Source: Candidatus Omnitrophota bacterium
Lineage (GTDB): Bacteria; Hinthialibacterota; Hinthialibacteria; Hinthialibacterales; JAKPRU01
DNA: 5,652 nt
Assembly (NCBI GenBank): GCA_029557025.1
Contig: JAKPRU010001115.1
Location: 1-5,652 of the forward strand
Direction of reading: 5' to 3'
Of this stretch, positions 1 to 5,380 are shown piece by piece. Both the position numbers and the translations under genes were made by a program. Under the pieces are notes generated by a model. That model was not told where the DNA came from. It ran no database searches and was given only the letters and a program-made list of their open reading frames with translations. The stretch's first letter is position 1, and the number at the start of each line of letters is the position of its first letter.

Positions 1-588
1 CGGTTCCCTTGAATATTGACAAATATCGTGCGGATTTAAAAATGAGACTATCAGGAACCACGGCTCGGATTGTTGCTGAGTAATCCAGTCAGCGGCGACC
101 ACGGCGAGGTCGTCATCTTTCATGTTGCGGTATCCGGGAAACCCAAACGCCTCCAGACCTGTTTTCGTGTCGCCCAGATGCCACTTCCCGAGATACCCGG
201 TCTGATATCCCGCTCCCTGAAAAACTGTGCCCAGGCAGGGCAATTCGGAAGACAGGGGAACGCCCATGGAACTTGCATCCACATTTGCCACCACACCGGC
301 CTCGTGCGGATAAAGCCCGGTGAGCAGTGTGGCCCGTGAGGCCGAGCATTGCGGTGTGGTGCAGAACGCGCGGGTGAAATGAACTCCCCGATGTTCCAGT
401 TTCTCCCGATTGGGAAGATGCAGGCAGGATCGCGGAACATTCTCACGTTCCTGGTCCGAAAAGACAAACAGGACATTCGGCTTGCGGTCCGCACTCGTCG
501 AGGACACCCTGGACGGTGCAACTCCGGCAGCCAGAAAACCAAGGCCATACTGAAGGAATTCACGTCGGCTTTGTAAGGAAAATGTCAT
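1..588 (-). CDS. Tat-exported type I sulfatase, N-terminal part (runs off left edge)
   Basis: This hydrolase of the alkaline-phosphatase superfamily cleaves sulfate esters, probably on a glycan, outside the cytoplasm. The reading frame is open from position 588 to base 1 (196 residues) and has no stop in the window. Residues 7-12 (SRREFL), followed by a hydrophobic stretch (about 14-25), form a twin-arginine signal. The mature part starts with PNVLFVFSDQ (37-46), the first metal-binding strand. The sulfatase signature CSASRATLLTG begins at Cys81, the residue that would become formylglycine, with Arg85 after it. GYLGKWHLG carries Lys135 and His137, and SFLNPHDI carries His187 and Asp188; these are conserved active-site positions in the family. 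The segment between Asp45 and Cys81 lacks the usual GCYG...TPN motif and has LPNREKL instead, as in one sulfatase subgroup. Substrate is not predictable. A cysteine-type sulfatase needs a formylglycine-generating enzyme, not seen here. Two adjacent ATGs (591 and 588) are possible; GGAG at 596-599 lies 7 nt from the second, so 588 was chosen. Confidence 0.93.
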   Translation of the reverse strand, partial: MTFSLQSRREFLQYGLGFLAAGVAPSRVSSTSADRKPNVLFVFSDQERENVPRSCLHLPNREKLEHRGVHFTRAFCTTPQCSASRATLLTGLYPHEAGVVANVDASSMGVPLSSELPCLGTVFQGAGYQTGYLGKWHLGDTKTGLEAFGFPGYRNMKDDDLAVVAADWITQQQSEPWFLIVSFLNPHDICQYSREP

Positions 589-591
589 CAT

Positions 592-660
592 TCGGCTCCA
601 TTTGTCGGGATGAAAGTTTATTTTGCAATGTCGGCAAATTTGCTGAAAGGGGAATGAACA
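592..660. promoter_or_regulatory. Divergent sulfatase/GH116 control region with palindrome
   Basis: This is the sulfatase-proximal part of the divergent gap between the sulfatase and GH116 starts. It holds a perfect 10-bp palindrome, GCAAATTTGC, at 634-643. Overlapping that is a looser inverted repeat, TTTGC (622-626) and GGCAAA (633-638). The stretch around 611-648 is AT-richer than its surroundings. A shared operator for both genes would fit here, but no convincing -35/-10 pair was found on either strand, so the operator role is inference only. Confidence 0.25.
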
Positions 661-689
661 TGGACAGACATGGACAGACATGGGAAGAC
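660..689. repeat. 10-bp tandem repeat, three copies
   Basis: Three head-to-tail copies of a 10-bp unit: ATGGACAGAC at 660-669 and 670-679, then ATGGGAAGAC (two changes) at 680-689. Each copy begins with ATG, and because the period is 10 the three ATGs fall in three different frames. The array lies 71 bp upstream of the chosen GH116 start and just downstream of an SD-like AAAGGGG (646-652). An in-frame ATG at 680 could extend GH116, but it has no ribosome binding site and the extension does not look like protein of this family. Confidence 0.85.
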
Positions 690-760
690 ATCGCATGATT
701 CTTCAGTCATCCGGGAGCAGGAGTTGTATGAACCGCGTGGATTATTTTCAGGAGAGGCCC

Positions 761-3403
761 ATGGCTCTAAATCGTCGAGAGGTACTCAAAATGTTCGGAG
801 CATCACCTTTTATCGGAATGTTCGGTGACACGGCCCTGTCCGGGAAAGAATCGAAAAGCCGAGATTCCGGCCGGACCGCCGATGAGCAGACTTGGCGTGT
901 TTTCGAGGAACCATACCTGTCTGAGATAGCCTTTCCGCTTGGAGGAATCGGCACGGGCACGGTGTCGCTGGGCGGGCGGGGGGATCTTCGCGATTGGGAA
1001 ATCTGTAACCGTCCCGCAAAAGGCCGAACCCTGGAGAACACGGGATTTGCGCTGTGGTACCAGGAGGAAGGTTCGTCACCGAAGGCGCATATTCTTGAAT
1101 CCCAGATCCGGCCTCCGTACCGGGGCGCATTCGGCCTGGGCCGTGAGAATATGCCCGGAATGCCGCGATTCGAGAACGCACGGTTCTTTGGAGCCTACCC
1201 CTTTTCACGTGTGGAACTCTGGAAAGACTCCGTTCCGCTCGATGTCCACCTGGAAGCATTCAATCCATTCATCCCTGGGAATGCGGATGATTCCGGCCTG
1301 CCGGTCGCCATTTTCTATTGGCATCTGCGAAACCGATCCCGAAAGAAACTGACGGTAACCGTGCTGTTTTCCATGCTCAATATCGCCGGAATTGACCAGT
1401 TCGGCAAGAACCTGAACCGTTTCCGGGATGAAGATACACTCTGCGGGATTTTTATGACTACCGAACAATTCGGACCGGAAGATATTCATTACGGAAATCT
1501 GGCCATCCTTTCTCCTTGTAAAGATGTAACGTACCTGACCCGCTGGAGCCGTGGCACCTGGTTCGATGACCAGACCCTGTTCTGGAAAGATTTCGCTCAA
1601 GACGGCTTGCTGGACCCGGAATGGGAGGAAGGCCCCTCTCCCGACGAGGGAACGGATATGGCCTCGCTGGGGCTTCGGGCCGTACTGGAACCCGGTGAAC
1701 GTAAGACATTCCCGTTCATTCTGACGTGGTATTTTCCACTGCGCGAAAACTACTGGAATAACGAACCGGAAGTAAAAGGGAAGATCCTGAAAAACTACTA
1801 TGCAACCCGGTTCCACGATGCCTGGGAAGTCGGCAAATATGTCTATTCGAACCTGGATCGCCTGGAAAACGAAACTCGGTTGTTCCACGGGGCGCTTTTT
1901 CAAAGCACATTGCCGCCGGAGGTTCTCGATGCGGTATCCAGCCAGATGTCGACCATCCGAACGAATACCTGTTTTCGGACGGATGACGGATATTTTTACG
2001 GATTCGAAGGAACCGGCGACACGGGCGGTTGCTGTCCAATGAATTGCACCCATGTCTGGAATTACGAGCAGGCGCTGGCGCATCTGTTCCCTGCTCTGGA
2101 ACGGACAATGCGTATAGTCGATTTCTGCTACAACACGGAAGAATCCGGCCACATGGCTTTTCGAACGTTGGTTCCCTTGTCGGCGGGAGTGCGCTGGAAA
2201 TTCAAACCGGCTGCAGATGGGCAAATGGGGACGATTGTGAAATTGTACCGGGAATGGCTGCTTTCCGGAGACCTGGATTTTCTGAAACAGGTCTGGCCGG
2301 GGGCCAAACGCGCGCTGGAATTTGCCTGGAAAGACTGGGACCCGGACCAGGATGGTGTCATGACCGGCGAGCAGCACAATACGTATGATATCGAGTTTCA
2401 CGGCCCGAACCCGATGATGGGGGCGATCTACCTCACCGCTCTTCTGGCGGGCGCGGAACTGGCCGAAGTCATGGGAGAGAACGAGTCCGCCGCGCGTTAC
2501 CGCGAGATTTATCGCTCCGGCAGGGAAAAATTAGACAACCAGGTCTGGAACGGCGAATATTACATACAGGTTTACGATCCAACGGAACACCGGAAATATC
2601 AACTCGGCGACGGCTGCCTGTCGGACCAATTACTGGGACAATGGATGGCGCATGTCGTGGGCTTGCGGTATGTCCTGCCGGAGGAACATGTCAAATCCGC
2701 AATCAACGCGGTATTCAAGTACAATTTCCGAGAGACCATGTCGGAGCATGAGAATCCGCAGCGGATCTACGCATTAGCCGATGAATCCGGGCTTCTGTTG
2801 TGTACCTGGCCGAGGGGCAACAAGCCGGACCTGCCGTTCGTCTACTCGGATGAGGTCTGGACCGGAATCGAGTACCAGGTTGCGGCGCACTTGATCTACG
2901 AGGGAAGGGTCCAGGAAGGATTGCGGATTGTCGCGGGGGCCCGAAATCGCTATGACGGACAGCGTCGGAATCCCTGGGACGAGGTCGAATGCGGTCATCA
3001 CTACGTGCGGGCCATGTCCAGCTGGTCGCTGCTGTCGGCCCTTTCGGGATTTCAGTATCATGTTGCACAGGAACGAATGGCTTTTCGCCCCGTTGTGCAT
3101 GAGAAACGGTTTGATTGCTTTTGGTCGGTCGGTAGCGGTTGGGGGGTGTATCGTCAGAAAACGGGGATGTTCGGCCTTCACTCCGAGATGGAGGTACTTC
3201 AGGGACAATTAAGGCTCAGAACGATCGGCTTACCGCCGATCGGTCGAAAAGAAGAAGGTGATTCTCTAGTGATAAAAGTGGAATGCGGAGAGCAGCTGAT
3301 CGATAGCCGTGGCGTAATAAGCGGCAAATCGTCACAGATAGAATTACAAGAGCCGATTGTGCTGACTCCGGGACAAATCCTGACGCTGGAGATCCGTAAA
3401 TGA
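761..3403 (+). CDS. GH116 family beta-glycosidase (GBA2/DUF608 type), Tat-exported
   Basis: This is a retaining beta-glycosidase of family GH116, which includes human non-lysosomal glucosylceramidase GBA2 and bacterial beta-glucosidases and beta-xylosidases. It is 880 residues long, normal for the family. Residues 5-10 (RREVLK) plus a short hydrophobic run suggest a Tat signal. The N-terminal beta-sandwich starts around residue 47 with the hallmark FPLGGIGTGTVSLGGRGDLR. The (alpha/alpha)6 barrel covers about 390-770. By alignment from memory with GBA2 (Glu527, Asp677), the nucleophile is Glu416 in GFEG and the acid/base is Asp543 in NTYDIEF. SDEVW (696-700) is conserved, and Glu741 and Arg750 match the sugar-binding Glu and Arg of the Thermoanaerobacterium enzyme. 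A beta-rich tail of about 100 residues follows. The start at 761 has GGAG 6 nt upstream and puts the Tat motif at the N-terminus; ATG 728 (AGGAG, 4 nt) is an alternative. Substrate could be beta-glucoside, beta-xyloside or beta-GlcNAc. Confidence 0.93.
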   Translation: MALNRREVLKMFGASPFIGMFGDTALSGKESKSRDSGRTADEQTWRVFEEPYLSEIAFPLGGIGTGTVSLGGRGDLRDWEICNRPAKGRTLENTGFALWYQEEGSSPKAHILESQIRPPYRGAFGLGRENMPGMPRFENARFFGAYPFSRVELWKDSVPLDVHLEAFNPFIPGNADDSGLPVAIFYWHLRNRSRKKLTVTVLFSMLNIAGIDQFGKNLNRFRDEDTLCGIFMTTEQFGPEDIHYGNLAILSPCKDVTYLTRWSRGTWFDDQTLFWKDFAQDGLLDPEWEEGPSPDEGTDMASLGLRAVLEPGERKTFPFILTWYFPLRENYWNNEPEVKGKILKNYYATRFHDAWEVGKYVYSNLDRLENETRLFHGALFQSTLPPEVLDAVSSQMSTIRTNTCFRTDDGYFYGFEGTGDTGGCCPMNCTHVWNYEQALAHLFPALERTMRIVDFCYNTEESGHMAFRTLVPLSAGVRWKFKPAADGQMGTIVKLYREWLLSGDLDFLKQVWPGAKRALEFAWKDWDPDQDGVMTGEQHNTYDIEFHGPNPMMGAIYLTALLAGAELAEVMGENESAARYREIYRSGREKLDNQVWNGEYYIQVYDPTEHRKYQLGDGCLSDQLLGQWMAHVVGLRYVLPEEHVKSAINAVFKYNFRETMSEHENPQRIYALADESGLLLCTWPRGNKPDLPFVYSDEVWTGIEYQVAAHLIYEGRVQEGLRIVAGARNRYDGQRRNPWDEVECGHHYVRAMSSWSLLSALSGFQYHVAQERMAFRPVVHEKRFDCFWSVGSGWGVYRQKTGMFGLHSEMEVLQGQLRLRTIGLPPIGRKEEGDSLVIKVECGEQLIDSRGVISGKSSQIELQEPIVLTPGQILTLEIRK
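3222..3242. repeat. Perfect inverted repeat inside the GH116 tail
   Basis: CGATCGGC (3222-3229) and GCCGATCG (3235-3242) form an 8-bp perfect stem with a TTACC loop. It lies within codons for the C-terminal beta-rich tail (around TIGLPPIG). There is no T-run after it on the plus strand that would make a terminator. It may be chance codon use or a small insertion in the tail. Confidence 0.5.
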
Positions 3404-3744
3404 GGGTTGCCGTACCGCGAAATGCGCCCACCGAGCAATCCCACATTGAAGTGCTTCTGGAACTCTCGGCGGAGCGCCTAGCGAGTCCGAAACAGCGTGG
3501 GAAGAGTGGGGAGAATTCCTGGTGGCATGGGAAACAGGGGGGTGTGGTGAAACTGTGTGACCGGAAGCTGAGCGTGAGCCGACCGCGGGTGCGACGGAAA
3601 GGAGGGGGAGAGGGGGGAGAGGGGGCGATACCGGCGTATGAGGCGATGCAGAACTACGATGTGGGGAAGCGAATGCTGGGGATACTGCTGAGTGGGGTAT
3701 CGACGCGGAAATACCGGAGAGCGCTTCCGGCGCTAGTAACATGA
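3400..3744 (+). pseudogene. IS256/Mutator-type transposase N-terminal remnant
   Basis: This 114-codon frame resembles the N-terminal region of IS256-family (Mutator-type) transposases. The recognised parts are a 'G.V.L..RKLSVSRPRVR' strand (about residues 48-66), a 'IPAYEAMQ' segment (about 77-84) and GILLSGVSTRKYRRALPAL (about 93-112), the family's 'L.GVSTR.Y...L' helix. The catalytic DDE domain, roughly the last 250 residues of a complete transposase, is missing: the frame ends at TGA 3742 and a tRNA gene follows. The first 14 or so residues do not look like transposase. The ATG overlaps the GH116 stop (ATGA, 3400-3403) with GGAG at 3388-3391, 8 nt upstream, so the fragment could be translated by coupling. 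Base composition is unlike the neighbours: I count 57 G against 17 C in 3601-3720. No terminal inverted repeats or target-site duplication were recognised. Assignment rests on remembered family patterns. Confidence 0.7.
3604..3625. repeat. Perfect purine mirror repeat (G5-AGA-G6-AGA-G5)
   Basis: A 22-nt exact mirror repeat centred at 3614.5, inside a 30-nt all-purine run (3596-3625) of the transposase remnant. It reads G5, AGA, G6, AGA, G5. Purine mirror repeats of this kind are the classic sequence type for intramolecular triplex (H-DNA), and the G-runs could also contribute to a quadruplex. It encodes the Gly/Glu-rich stretch GGGEGGEG. Confidence 0.9.
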
Positions 3745-3801
3745 GTATCTTGGGCGAGTTCCGGTACGGAAAGGCACGGAATGACAAAAAGAACACAGTC
3801 C

Positions 3802-3887
3802 TGCCGGAGGTGGGAATTGAACCCACACCCAGGGTAACCTGGACCAGATTTTGAGTCTGGCGCGTCTGCCAATTCCGCCACTCCGGC
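3802..3887 (-). tRNA. tRNA-Leu (anticodon CAA)
   Basis: This 86-nt class II tRNA reads UUG codons. The acceptor stem is GCCGGAG (3887-3881) pairing with CTCCGGC (3809-3803), then discriminator A at 3802. The anticodon arm is CCAGA-CTCAAAA-TCTGG, which puts CAA at positions 34-36. The long variable arm pairs CCAGG with CCTGG, as expected for leucine. The T arm is GTGGG-TTCAATT-CCCAC. The 3' CCA is not encoded (GGA follows A73), so it must be added by a nucleotidyltransferase. Downstream on the same strand is a U-rich stretch (TTCTTTTT, 3793-3786) that may end the transcript. It lies next to the transposase remnant, but the tRNA itself is intact. Confidence 0.97.
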
Positions 3888-3900
3888 GCGGCAAGATCAC

Positions 3901-3924
3901 AAAAACGGGAATGGCGAATTCCCG
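3901..3924 (-). terminator. Terminator-like hairpin in the tRNA-Leu leader
   Basis: On the minus strand CGGGAAT (3924-3918), loop TCGCC, and ATTCCCG (3912-3906) form a perfect 7-bp stem followed at once by five T residues (3905-3901). This is the shape of a short intrinsic terminator. It sits only 13 nt upstream of the mature tRNA 5' end, so no promoter fits between the two. Either it partly stops read-through from the upstream gene, or it acts as an attenuator or processing element in the tRNA precursor. Confidence 0.6.
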
Positions 3925-3943
3925 ATCCGATTCTCAGACACAT

Positions 3944-3972
3944 ACCATACCGCGTCATTGATCCGCTGCCAA
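3944..3972 (-). promoter_or_regulatory. Candidate sigma-70-type promoter for tRNA-Leu
   Basis: On the minus strand TTGGCA (3972-3967, 5 of 6 matches to TTGACA) and TATGGT (3949-3944, 4 of 6 to TATAAT) are separated by exactly 17 bp. Transcription would begin near 3937, giving a leader of about 50 nt before the tRNA that includes the terminator-like hairpin. Read by eye against the E. coli-type consensus; the host's own consensus is unknown. Confidence 0.5.
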
Positions 3973-3979
3973 GAACAGA

Positions 3980-3997
3980 CCCATTTCGAAAAATGGG
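3980..3997 (-). terminator. UUCG-loop hairpin just after the four-cysteine gene
   Basis: CCCATTT (3997-3991) and AAATGGG (3986-3980) form a perfect 7-bp stem closed by a TTCG tetraloop on the minus strand. It starts 6 nt after the stop codon of the small gene. The tract that follows, TCTGTTCTT, is only moderately T-rich, so it may be a weak intrinsic terminator or a 3'-end stabilising hairpin. Confidence 0.5.
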
Positions 3998-4003
3998 AAA
4001 CAA

Positions 4004-4288
4004 TCATTTCTCCCTGGGGCTGGAGGTGTTCGATAGGGTGTCGAGAATCCGGGTTATGCGGTCAGGCTTGGGTGCGGAAAGGATGCGCCGGATGTCATCC
4101 TCAGAAAAATGAGCAAGCAGATACCCCGCGATATCAAACACTCCGGCCCAGCATTCGACCACTTTCGAACAAGGCAGTTTTCGATTCATTCGGCGGCAAT
4201 AATTGAATGTCACCGGCCCGCCGAGCTGCGGACATCTCCAGCGCTCACGGTCATCATACATTTCCACAGAAGGATTTGGCGAATTCAT
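4004..4288 (-). CDS. Small four-cysteine protein of unknown function
   Basis: A 94-residue, probably cytoplasmic protein with no signal peptide or membrane segment. The core, RCPQLGGPVTFNYCRR then LPCSKVVECW (residues 18-47), has four cysteines at 19, 31, 40 and 46 (spacing C-x11-C-x8-C-x5-C). A short amphipathic segment follows (FDIAGYLLAHFSEDDIRRIL, 51-70) and then a basic tail. I recall similar short 'CP.LG..V.F.YCR....LPC......W...F' proteins, annotated as hypothetical, in deltaproteobacterial and PVC-type genomes; no function is known to me. The cysteines could bind zinc or an iron-sulfur cluster (inference). The start at 4288 has GGAG (4297-4294) 5 nt upstream; a GTG at 4324 would extend it by 12 residues without better support. 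It is followed by a hairpin and the tRNA-Leu promoter on the same strand. Confidence 0.75.
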   Translation of the reverse strand: MNSPNPSVEMYDDRERWRCPQLGGPVTFNYCRRMNRKLPCSKVVECWAGVFDIAGYLLAHFSEDDIRRILSAPKPDRITRILDTLSNTSSPREK

Positions 4289-4321
4289 CGACGCTCCGAA
4301 ACGAACGAGGATTCCGACACA

Positions 4322-4346
4322 CACACGATTATACTATCACACGATT
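4322..4346 (-). promoter_or_regulatory. Candidate promoter of the four-cysteine gene with direct repeats
   Basis: A perfect -10 box, TATAAT, lies on the minus strand at 4333-4328, about 40 nt upstream of the chosen start. No good -35 box is at 17 bp (GCCTGG, 4356-4351). The -10 is framed by two copies of a 9-bp direct repeat, AATCGTGTG, at 4346-4338 and 4330-4322, with a 16-bp period. A poor -35 with direct repeats around the -10 would fit regulated transcription, but no factor can be named. Confidence 0.4.
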
Positions 4347-4421
4347 CAAACCAGGCATATCGCCCTACTGCAAGTCAGCCACAGCGTGTCGGTGTGACTA
4401 TGTTTCCCTCAACCCGGTAGG

Positions 4422-5207
4422 CTATCGGTTGCGGACAACCGTGCGGATGTCCACAAAATGCTTGTTTTGTATTCCGAGCGTGCGCATGGGAACCAGAAAT
4501 GTCCGTGTGATCCCGACGGCGTCCAGGGAGTGCGCATCACTGCCGGATGACAACAGAACTCCGCGTCGCACACAGATTTTTGTGAAACGGAGAAGGAGTT
4601 CGCGATACGCCGGTGAGAGGGCATGTCCCAATCGGAATTCGATTGCAATGGAGTTGCTTTTCGCCATATCGGCCAGCTCGACCAATTCATCGTCACGAAT
4701 GGATTCCAGAATGGCCGCGTCCCCCCATGGTCCGAGGGTTTCGGTGAAAGAAAAGGGGTGGGGAATAATGTCCGCCCATGGTTTGGAGGCTGCCCGGCGG
4801 TGCAAAGCCAGGACCCATTCCGCCATCTGTCGGGGGGTAGACACGCGCGGGACATATCGGTTGAACACATGATAATGGCTGGCGGCGAGCAAAATCACGT
4901 CGTACATGTCCGCTTCCGAGTCCGGGAGGGAGACAAGTTCGGGGGAGAGGACCTCCGCCTCACAGCCCACATAAACATCAAGAGGGGTTTCAATCTCCAG
5001 AAGATCGGCGCAGGTTTCCTGAAAAAGAGCCGGGTCGGTGTCCAGATGGCGATGGTCGGTGATGCAGACAACCTGAAAATGGAGCTGTTGGAACCGTTCC
5101 AGGACAGCCTTGGGAGTGCATTCGGGCAGTCCGCAGGAGGAGCGGAATGTGTGGACATGAGTGTCCTGGGTCTCAAGAATCGTTGTTGCGGGAACTACCA
5201 GACTCAC
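4422..5207 (-). CDS. PHP-domain metal-dependent phosphoesterase
   Basis: A 261-residue stand-alone PHP-domain protein, the superfamily of histidinol phosphatases and the DNA polymerase III PHP domain, which hydrolyses phosphate esters with two or three metal ions. The motifs appear in canonical order: DTHVHT (His17, His19), ITDHRH (Asp51, His52, His54), GCEAEV (Glu83, Glu85), ASHYH (His111), IIPHPF (His150) and SGSDAHS (Asp224, His226). All expected metal ligands seem present, so it should be active; the substrate is unknown (nucleotide, sugar or amino-acid phosphate). No signal peptide is visible, so it should be cytoplasmic. The start is taken as GTG 5207 because AAGGAG (5219-5214) sits 6 nt upstream and the following residues lead straight into the PHP fold. 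An ATG at 5300 would add 31 residues that look like untranslated leader. It faces the GH106-like gene divergently and may be co-regulated with it. Confidence 0.9.
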   Translation of the reverse strand: MSLVVPATTILETQDTHVHTFRSSCGLPECTPKAVLERFQQLHFQVVCITDHRHLDTDPALFQETCADLLEIETPLDVYVGCEAEVLSPELVSLPDSEADMYDVILLAASHYHVFNRYVPRVSTPRQMAEWVLALHRRAASKPWADIIPHPFSFTETLGPWGDAAILESIRDDELVELADMAKSNSIAIEFRLGHALSPAYRELLLRFTKICVRRGVLLSSGSDAHSLDAVGITRTFLVPMRTLGIQNKHFVDIRTVVRNR

Positions 5208-5233
5208 AAAAGACTCCTTTTTGCAGGGATACT

Positions 5234-5248
5234 GCGCCGAGTTGGCGC
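5234..5248. repeat. GC-rich hairpin in the PHP gene leader
   Basis: GCGCC (5234-5238) and GGCGC (5244-5248) form a perfect 5-bp GC-only stem with a 5-nt loop. It lies 15 nt upstream of the Shine-Dalgarno of the PHP gene on the minus strand, so in RNA it would fall in the 5' leader. There is no evidence for a regulatory role beyond its position. Confidence 0.35.
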
Positions 5249-5264
5249 GCACGGTTTGAACTTT

Positions 5265-5294
5265 GCCGAAATGCCTGATAAGGTTGCATTCGGC
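5265..5294. promoter_or_regulatory. Inverted repeat in the PHP/GH106-like divergent region
   Basis: GCCGAAATGC (5265-5274) and GCATTCGGC (5286-5294) pair over 9 bp with one bulged A and an 11-nt spacer. It is midway between the divergent starts at 5207 and 5381. The position and symmetry suit a dimeric regulator's operator, though an RNA hairpin is equally possible. No convincing promoter boxes were found on either strand in this 173-bp gap. Confidence 0.35.
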
Positions 5295-5380
5295 ACCCAT
5301 GAGCAGGCCGAAGGAAGGTTTTCCTGGCCGCTCAACGCAAGTTTACAGATTTCAACAGGTCGGAAAAGGGAGAAGAGACA

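Noticed and set aside
120..563. 147-codon minus-strand frame at the left edge
   Set aside because: It is an off-frame reading of the sulfatase gene; the true frame carries the CSASR signature and is open to the window edge.
680..760. ATG 680 as the GH116 start
   Set aside because: It lies in the 10-bp repeat without a ribosome binding site and would put the Tat motif about 30 residues from the N-terminus; 761 has GGAG at 6 nt.
1205..2401. 398-codon minus-strand frame inside GH116
   Set aside because: It is antisense to the conserved GH116 catalytic region, which has clear family motifs, and has no recognisable domain.
3720..3734. AGCGC/GCGCT hairpin as a terminator of the GH116 unit
   Set aside because: The 5-bp stem lies inside the transposase remnant and has no T-run after it on either strand.
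3654..3881. Minus-strand frame beginning MAELADAPDSKSG
   Set aside because: This peptide is the well-known artefact of translating a tRNA-Leu gene; the frame runs through the tRNA at 3802-3887.
3344..4003. 219-codon minus-strand frame containing WRNWQTRQTQNLVQ
   Set aside because: Another tRNA-derived artefact in a second frame; it also runs antisense through the transposase remnant and has low-complexity Ser/Pro content from the G-rich tract.
5208..5300. ATG 5300 as the PHP gene start
   Set aside because: The strong AAGGAG 6 nt before GTG 5207 and the lack of protein-like character in the 31 extra residues favour the internal GTG.
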